Below, in pieces: positions 5,777 through 9,861 of a stretch of 9,861 nucleotides of DNA; the first letter of the stretch is position 1; every line of letters begins with the position of its first letter. Origin of the DNA: Deltaproteobacteria bacterium (GTDB lineage Bacteria > Desulfobacterota_C > Deferrisomatia > Deferrisomatales > JACRMM01); NCBI GenBank assembly GCA_016218905.1, contig JACRCS010000076.1:1-9861 (forward strand), written 5' to 3'. The notes under the pieces were generated by a model, which saw only the letters and a list, made by a program, of their open reading frames with translations, was not told where the DNA came from and made no database searches. Made by a program: the position numbers and the translations under genes.

Positions 5777-6819
5777 CGCTGCCCGCGCACGCCGACACGA
5801 CCTTTCGGCACCGCCTGGCCGCCCACTGCGAGAGCGGCGTGGCGTCGCTCCTGCTGGAGCACTCGGGCGTGGCCCTGAGCGAGCCCCTGGCCTTCGGCAT
5901 CGGCAGCGGGCTCTTCTTCTTCTACCTGCCCTTCGAGCGGTGGATGGCCGGCCCCACGACGACCTTCCGGACGCTTCCCGGGACCATCTTCCGCAAGGCC
6001 TGCCGACGCCTCGGCATCGGCTACGAGTCCCGGACCTACCGCGCCCCGCAGCGAGGTTTCGAGGACCTGCGGGCCCTGGTGGACCGGGGCACCCCGGTGG
6101 GGCTGCAGACGAGCGTCTACTGGCTCACGTACCTGCCGCGGCGGTTCCGATTCCAGTTCAACGGCCACAACATCGTCGTCTACGGCCGCCGCGGCGACAC
6201 CTGGCTCGTCAGCGACCCGGTGCTCGACGCTGCCGTAGAGTGCCCCGAGGAGGCGCTGCGCCGTGCACGGTTCGCCCGGGGCGCCTTCGCGCCTCGGGGG
6301 CGCCTCTACTACCTCACCGATGCCCCGGCGCCCGGCCGCGACCGCCTGCGCCGGGCCGTCCTGGCGGGCGCCCGGGAGACCGCCTACCGGATGGCTCGTG
6401 TCCCCGTGCCGATCCTCGGCAGCCGGGGAATCCGGCTCCTGGCCGGGAACGCCGAGCGGTGGCCGGCGCGGTTCCCCGACCCCGCGGACGCGCTCGTCAA
6501 GCTCGCCAACATCGTGCGGATGCTCGAGGAGATCGGCACGGGAGGGGCCGGCTTTCGCTACCTCGAGGCGGCGTTTCTGCAGGAGGCCGGCGTCCTGTTC
6601 GAGGACGACGCCTGGGGACGCCTGTCCGAGAGGCTCACGGCCGTCGGCGACGGCTGGCGTCAGTTCTCGCTCAAGGCCGCGCGGATCTGCAAGAGCGGCC
6701 GTGCCGACCCGGGAGAGTTCCGGGTCGCTGCCGACCTGCTGAGGGAGCAGGCTGCGGCGGAGCAGGAGTTCTTCGAAGACTTGTACCGGTTCGTGGAGGC
6801 GCGGCGATGCGCGTCCTGA
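5773..6819 (+). CDS. BtrH-type cysteine acyltransferase candidate (BtrH N-terminal domain plus DUF4872-like C-terminus)
   Basis: This 348-residue protein opens with HCESGVASLLLEHSGVALSE and GIGSGLFFFY, the hallmark of the BtrH N-terminal domain (about 10-165). Cys19 is the likely nucleophile, with His132 in FNGHNIVVYG and Asp148 in WLVSDP completing a papain-like triad. The C-terminal half (about 190-345), with WPARFPDPAD and EEIGTGGAGFRYLEAAFL, resembles DUF4872, which usually follows this domain. BtrH in butirosin biosynthesis transfers an acyl group from an ACP to an aminoglycoside amine. Here, in an operon with an ACP, a comparable transfer of the polyketide or acyl chain to an amine or hydroxyl acceptor is inferred. 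The GTG start at 5773 overlaps the previous stop by four bases and has GGGGA seven bases upstream. The acceptor is unknown. Confidence 0.85.
   Translation: MTLPAHADTTFRHRLAAHCESGVASLLLEHSGVALSEPLAFGIGSGLFFFYLPFERWMAGPTTTFRTLPGTIFRKACRRLGIGYESRTYRAPQRGFEDLRALVDRGTPVGLQTSVYWLTYLPRRFRFQFNGHNIVVYGRRGDTWLVSDPVLDAAVECPEEALRRARFARGAFAPRGRLYYLTDAPAPGRDRLRRAVLAGARETAYRMARVPVPILGSRGIRLLAGNAERWPARFPDPADALVKLANIVRMLEEIGTGGAGFRYLEAAFLQEAGVLFEDDAWGRLSERLTAVGDGWRQFSLKAARICKSGRADPGEFRVAADLLREQAAAEQEFFEDLYRFVEARRCAS
6795..6799 (+). promoter_or_regulatory. Ribosome binding site of the ankyrin-repeat gene
   Basis: GGAGG lies within the end of the BtrH-like gene, seven bases before the ATG at 6807. It is the strongest Shine-Dalgarno match in the operon and fixes the start of the ankyrin gene inside the preceding coding region. 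Confidence 0.7.
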
Positions 6820-7550
6820 CGCCCCTGCTCCTCTCGGTCGCCCTCCTGTGCGCGCTCCTGGGGGCGTCGGCCCCGGGTGCCGCCGGCCTCCACGCTGCGG
6901 TGAAACGCCACGACCTCCGGACGGTTGAGGCGCTCCTCAAGGCAGGGGCCGACGCGAACGAGCGGCGAGACGGCGTGACGCCGCTGCACCTGGCGGCCTG
7001 GGAAGGGGAGGTGGAGATCGTCCGGCTCCTCCTCTCCCGGGGCGCTGCTGTCGAAGGGCGCGACGAGCGGGGCAACACCGCTCTCCATGTCGCGGCCCTG
7101 CGGGGGAAGGGCGAGGTAGTGCGGCTGCTCCTGGAACGGGGCGCCCGGGCCGACGCCGTGGGGCAGAAGGGCGCCACGCCCCTGCACGTGGCCGCCTACG
7201 CGGGGGAGCGCGAGGTCGCGCAACAGCTCCTGTCGAAGGGGGCGCGCGTCGACGCCCGGGACGCGCAGGGCCACACGCCCCTGCACGCGGCGGCGGTCAA
7301 GGGGCGAACGAGCGGGGCCGAGGTGCTCTTCGCGGCCGGAGCGGATGTGAACGCGCGGGGTGCCGACGGCGCCACGCCGCTGCACGTGGCAGCCCGCAAC
7401 GGGCACAGGACCTTCGCGGCGCTGCTCTTGGACCGTGGGGCAGAGGCGAGCGCCCGCGACAAGGACGGCGTTACCCCGCTTCGCTTGGCGGAGGACCGCG
7501 GCGAAGAGAAGGTGGCGGATCTCCTGCGCGGCCGCGGCGGCGGGCAGTGA
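6807..7550 (+). CDS. Secreted (periplasmic) ankyrin-repeat protein
   Basis: This 247-residue protein has a classical signal peptide: MRVL, then a hydrophobic core at about 5-20, with cleavage probably near residues 22-27 (SAPGAAG). After a degenerate first repeat, six repeat starts fall at exactly 33-residue intervals: the (D/R/K/Q)GxTxL motif recurs at 55, 88, 121, 154, 187 and 220. Most continue as TPLHVAA, followed by LLLxxGAxxxAR. The last repeat ends in a charged cap (VADLLRGRGGGQ). Ankyrin repeats bind proteins and have no enzyme activity of their own. The start at 6807 overlaps the BtrH-like stop by 13 bases and has a strong GGAGG. Its place just before the exporter suggests a periplasmic partner for export, assembly or self-protection, but no partner can be read from the sequence. 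Confidence 0.9.
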   Translation: MRVLTPLLLSVALLCALLGASAPGAAGLHAAVKRHDLRTVEALLKAGADANERRDGVTPLHLAAWEGEVEIVRLLLSRGAAVEGRDERGNTALHVAALRGKGEVVRLLLERGARADAVGQKGATPLHVAAYAGEREVAQQLLSKGARVDARDAQGHTPLHAAAVKGRTSGAEVLFAAGADVNARGADGATPLHVAARNGHRTFAALLLDRGAEASARDKDGVTPLRLAEDRGEEKVADLLRGRGGGQ

Positions 7551-7583
7551 CCGGCGGCGCGTCGGCTTGGGCGGGGTGACGCC

Positions 7584-8330
7584 GTGGCCGCCATCGAGAT
7601 TTCCGGACTCCGCAAGCGCTACTCGGGCTCCGAGGCACCGGCCGTCGACGACCTCGATCTGATCGTCGAGAGGGGCGAGTTCTTCGGCCTGCTGGGCCCC
7701 AACGGTGCGGGAAAGAGCACCACCGTCTCCATTCTCTGCGGGCTGCTGCGAGCCGACCGCGGGTCGGCCCGCGTCCTGGGCCTCGACGCCTCGCGAGAGG
7801 CCCGCCGGATCCAGTCCCTGCTGGGCCTCGTCCCCCAGGACGTGGCCCTCTACGCCGCCCTTTCCGCCCGGGAGAACCTGCTCTTCTTCGGCCGGATCTA
7901 CGGCTTGCGAGGAGCCATGCTGCGCAGTCGGGTCGACGACTGTCTCGCCCTGGTGGGGCTGGAGGCGAGCGCCGACCGGCTCGTCGGGACCTACTCCGGT
8001 GGAATGCGACGCCGGGCGAATCTGGCGGCCGGCCTCCTCCACGAGCCCACACTGCTGGTGCTGGACGAGCCGACCGTGGGGATCGACGCCCAGAGCCGCC
8101 ACGCCATCTTCGAGCGCCTGACCGACCTCAACCGATCGCAGGGGGTCACGCTGCTCTATGCAACCCACTACATGGAGGAGGCGGCGCAGCTCTGCTCCCG
8201 TATCGCGGTCCTGGACCAGGGGCGCGTGATGGCCCAGGGTCGACCCCGGGAGCTCGTGGAGGCGCGGCCGGGGTGCGCGAACCTGGAGCAGCTCTTCCTC
8301 GACCTGACCGGTCGGCACCTGCGGGACTGA
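7584..8330 (+). CDS. ABC transporter ATP-binding protein (exporter type)
   Basis: This 248-residue nucleotide-binding subunit has every expected motif: Walker A GPNGAGKST (38-46), Q-loop Gln85 in GLVPQD, signature YSGGM (137-141), Walker B LLVLDEP (157-163) and switch His195 in YATHYMEEA. It resembles the DrrA/CcmA/NatA group that powers ABC-2 exporters of antibiotics, lipids and polysaccharides from the cytoplasmic face. The GTG start at 7584 follows a 33-base gap after the ankyrin gene, with GGGGTGA a few bases upstream. The permease gene begins five bases after its stop, so the two form one transporter. The length is short for DrrA-like proteins (about 310-330), so the usual C-terminal regulatory extension is mostly missing. 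Confidence 0.95.
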   Translation: MAAIEISGLRKRYSGSEAPAVDDLDLIVERGEFFGLLGPNGAGKSTTVSILCGLLRADRGSARVLGLDASREARRIQSLLGLVPQDVALYAALSARENLLFFGRIYGLRGAMLRSRVDDCLALVGLEASADRLVGTYSGGMRRRANLAAGLLHEPTLLVLDEPTVGIDAQSRHAIFERLTDLNRSQGVTLLYATHYMEEAAQLCSRIAVLDQGRVMAQGRPRELVEARPGCANLEQLFLDLTGRHLRD

Positions 8331-8335
8331 GCGCT

Positions 8336-9661
8336 GTGAAGCTCGCCGCAACGATGCAGAAGGACGCTTTGCTGCTGTGGCGGGACCGGTGGGGGCTCGC
8401 CATCCTGGCGCTGATGCCTACGGTCCTGGTGGTGGTCCTCACCCTGGCACAGGAAGGGGCCCTCCAGACGATCCAGGCGAGCACGGCTGCGGTCCTTTGG
8501 GTCGACGAGGACGGCCAGTCCTTCGGCCGGGAGGTGCGCGAAGGGCTCTGGAGCTCCGGCTACTTCCAGCTCTTCGAATCCCTCGACGGCCGCGCTCTCA
8601 CCCGCGAGACTGCGATCGACGCCGTGGCGCGCGGCACCTACAAGGTCTGCGTCCTCGTCGCGAAGGGAGCGTCGGCGCGCCTTCGCAAAGGAGTCGAGCG
8701 GTTGGCGGAGGCTCCTGCGGGCCGGTATCCCGACCCGCCGCCGAGCCCCGAGACGCTGCCCGGCCTCGACGTCCTCTTCGATCCCCAGGTCCCCGACTCC
8801 TACCGCAGGGCTGTCACGAGCGGCGTGGCGCGGGTCGCGCAGGGGGTGGAGATGCGCTGGCTCGTCCGGGCGCTCCAGGAATCCCTGGCGGGGCCCTACG
8901 GGGCGAGCAGCGAAGAGTCCGAGGGTGTGGCGGCCCGTTGGAAACCGGGTCGGCTCGCGACCATCCGCGAGGGGTTTGCGGGGCCGTCGGCCGCCCGGAT
9001 CATCCCGACGGCGGTGCAGCAGAACGTGCCGGGCTGGACGCTCTTTGCGATGTTTCTGGTCGCCATCCCGCTCTCGTGCAGCATCATCCGGGAGCGCGAT
9101 ACGGGCACCCTGCTGAGGCTCCGCATGCTGCCCGTTTCGTACTTCACCATCTTGGTGAGCAAGGTGCTGACCTACCTGGTCTTCTGCCTGGTCCAGTTCG
9201 CCCTCATCCTTCTCCTGGGGCTCTACGGGCTTCCGCTTCTCGGAGCCCAGCCGCTCGCGCTCGGCTCGCACCCCGTCGCCCTCGTTGCCCCCGCCTTGGC
9301 CTCGGGCCTCGCCGCGACCAGTTTCGGAATCCTCGTGGGCTCGGTCGCGCGCACCACCGATCAGGCGACGATCTTCGGCTCCACGTTCGCGGTCATCGCC
9401 GGCGCCATCGGGGGAATCATGGTCCCGGTCTTCCTGATGCCGAGGGCCATGCAGCTCCTCAGCCCGCTCTCCCCCATCCGGTGGGGGCACAGCGCCTTCC
9501 TGGCCGTGTTCCTGCGGGGAGCGGGCTGGGCCGACATCCTGCCCGATCTGTCGCGACTCCTGGCGTTCGCCGCGGCCTGCGTGGCCGCCGCGGTGCTCTG
9601 GCTCGGCCGTCGGGAGGGTTCGCCGATCCCTCTGCCCGGCCGACTCGGGAGGGGTCGGTGA
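8336..9661 (+). CDS. ABC-2 type transporter permease
   Basis: This 441-residue inner-membrane protein has six predicted membrane segments at about 19-38, 233-251, 277-300, 314-336, 344-366 and 405-425. A large soluble loop of nearly 200 residues lies between the first two, facing the periplasm in this family. The cytoplasmic coupling segment IRERDTGTLLRLRMLP (251-266) is characteristic of ABC-2 exporter permeases and contacts the ATPase. QQNVPGWTLFAMF just before the second helix is also family-typical. The GTG start at 8336 is chosen because it follows the ATPase stop closely and keeps the whole first helix; an ATG at 8354 is possible. With one permease gene and one ATPase gene visible, a homodimeric permease is likely. 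Export of the operon's lipid-like product is inferred from context. Confidence 0.9.
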   Translation: MKLAATMQKDALLLWRDRWGLAILALMPTVLVVVLTLAQEGALQTIQASTAAVLWVDEDGQSFGREVREGLWSSGYFQLFESLDGRALTRETAIDAVARGTYKVCVLVAKGASARLRKGVERLAEAPAGRYPDPPPSPETLPGLDVLFDPQVPDSYRRAVTSGVARVAQGVEMRWLVRALQESLAGPYGASSEESEGVAARWKPGRLATIREGFAGPSAARIIPTAVQQNVPGWTLFAMFLVAIPLSCSIIRERDTGTLLRLRMLPVSYFTILVSKVLTYLVFCLVQFALILLLGLYGLPLLGAQPLALGSHPVALVAPALASGLAATSFGILVGSVARTTDQATIFGSTFAVIAGAIGGIMVPVFLMPRAMQLLSPLSPIRWGHSAFLAVFLRGAGWADILPDLSRLLAFAAACVAAAVLWLGRREGSPIPLPGRLGRGR

Positions 9662-9682
9662 CCCGCGGAGTGGATCGCCGCC

Positions 9683-9718
9683 GACGCCGAAGCTCCGGAC
9701 GTCGCGTCGCGCGGCGTC
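9683..9718. repeat. Inverted repeat after the last operon gene
   Basis: GACGCCG at 9683-9689 pairs exactly with CGGCGTC at 9712-9718 across a 22-base loop, just past the permease stop. It might help end transcription or protect the mRNA end, but no T-run follows and the loop is long. Confidence 0.2.
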
Positions 9719-9798
9719 AGCATACCGCCCGGAATGGAACTGCTCGCCGCAGGGGGTGTTCTGTCGTATCGTAGCGCCCCGTCAGTCGGTTGGACTGC

Positions 9799-9821
9799 GC
9801 GCTCCTGACCGTCGGGAGCGC
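9799..9821. repeat. Hairpin-forming inverted repeat upstream of a possible next gene
   Basis: GCGCTCC at 9799-9805 and GGAGCGC at 9815-9821 are perfect reverse complements with a 9-base loop. The hairpin sits 21 bases before the candidate ATG at 9843. Without a T-tract it is not a standard terminator. It may be an operator or leader structure. Confidence 0.35.
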
Positions 9822-9842
9822 TCCAGCGATGCGGACGAAGCC

Positions 9843-9861
9843 ATGGAACTGAAGCGGTCGA
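9843..9861 (+). CDS. Possible start of a downstream gene (only six codons visible)
   Basis: ATG at 9843 opens a frame reading MELKRS to the window edge. The upstream match to a ribosome binding site is weak (GACGAAG), so this is only a candidate. The other nearby ATG, at 9829, meets a stop after seven codons. Nothing can be said of its product. Confidence 0.25.

Noticed and set aside
6972..7535. The 99-base periodicity as a DNA repeat or CRISPR-like array
   Set aside because: The period reflects 33-residue ankyrin repeats. The repeats vary at the DNA level and stay in frame throughout.
5688..7550. A 620-codon open frame on the + strand that contains the ankyrin protein as its C-terminal part
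   Set aside because: Its first 373 residues are an Arg/Gly/Pro-rich shadow of the BtrH-like gene. The ankyrin protein has its own strong ribosome binding site and signal peptide at 6807.
6660..8351. A 563-codon open frame on the - strand
   Set aside because: It lies opposite the ankyrin and ABC ATPase genes, whose motifs are unambiguous. The reverse frame has low-complexity residue use typical of GC-rich antisense frames.
8168..9490. A 440-codon open frame on the - strand
   Set aside because: It is antisense to the permease, rich in Arg, Gly, Glu and Asp, and shows no recognisable domain.
9736..9765. GGAAC and GTC elements resembling an ECF-sigma promoter before the right-edge gene
   Set aside because: The spacing is 22 bases, too long for the usual 16-17.
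8377..9774. A 465-codon + strand open frame overlapping the permease
   Set aside because: It has Pro/Arg/Gly-rich composition with no membrane segments or motifs, whereas the overlapping frame encodes a clear ABC-2 permease.

Overview
The window is GC-rich DNA, roughly 70 % GC through most of its length by hand count of sample rows. It encodes Gram-negative-looking proteins, including a signal-peptide-bearing periplasmic protein, a membrane-linked GGDEF protein and dialkylresorcinol-type enzymes. This fits a high-GC proteobacterium, myxobacterium or acidobacterium-like host, but the sequence alone does not settle the phylum. All ten complete genes I support lie on the + strand and form one tightly packed operon from about 867 to 9661.

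Layout. At 1-579 is the 3' part of a membrane-linked GGDEF (diguanylate cyclase) gene with clearly lower GC. At 580-866 is a gene-free leader with a plausible sigma-70-type promoter and two short dyads. Then follow an acyl carrier protein (867-1175), a catalytically intact beta-ketoacyl synthase (1197-2357), a degenerate ketosynthase resembling a chain-length factor (2354-3298), a DarA-like flavodoxin-fold protein (3295-4212) and a StlD/DarB-family ketosynthase (4209-5360). After these come a small conserved-looking protein with a helix-turn-helix-like C-terminus (5363-5776), a BtrH-type cysteine acyltransferase candidate (5773-6819), a secreted ankyrin-repeat protein (6807-7550), and an ABC exporter made of an ATPase (7584-8330) and an ABC-2 permease (8336-9661). 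The last 200 bases hold no complete gene; a new gene may begin at 9843.

How the genes may work together (inference). The ACP carries an acyl chain that the KS/chain-length-factor pair extends. The DarB-like ketosynthase joins two acyl units, as in dialkylresorcinol, flexirubin and stilbene pathways, and the DarA-like protein assists cyclisation. The BtrH-like enzyme would move an acyl group from the ACP to an acceptor, as BtrH does in butirosin biosynthesis. The ABC transporter would export the product, with the ankyrin protein acting in the periplasm. No ketoreductase, dehydratase, thioesterase, acyltransferase (MAT) or phosphopantetheinyl transferase gene is present. The combination of a KS/CLF/ACP set, a DarA/DarB pair, a BtrH acyltransferase and an exporter looks like a specialised lipid or resorcinol-type pathway that I cannot match to a characterised product.
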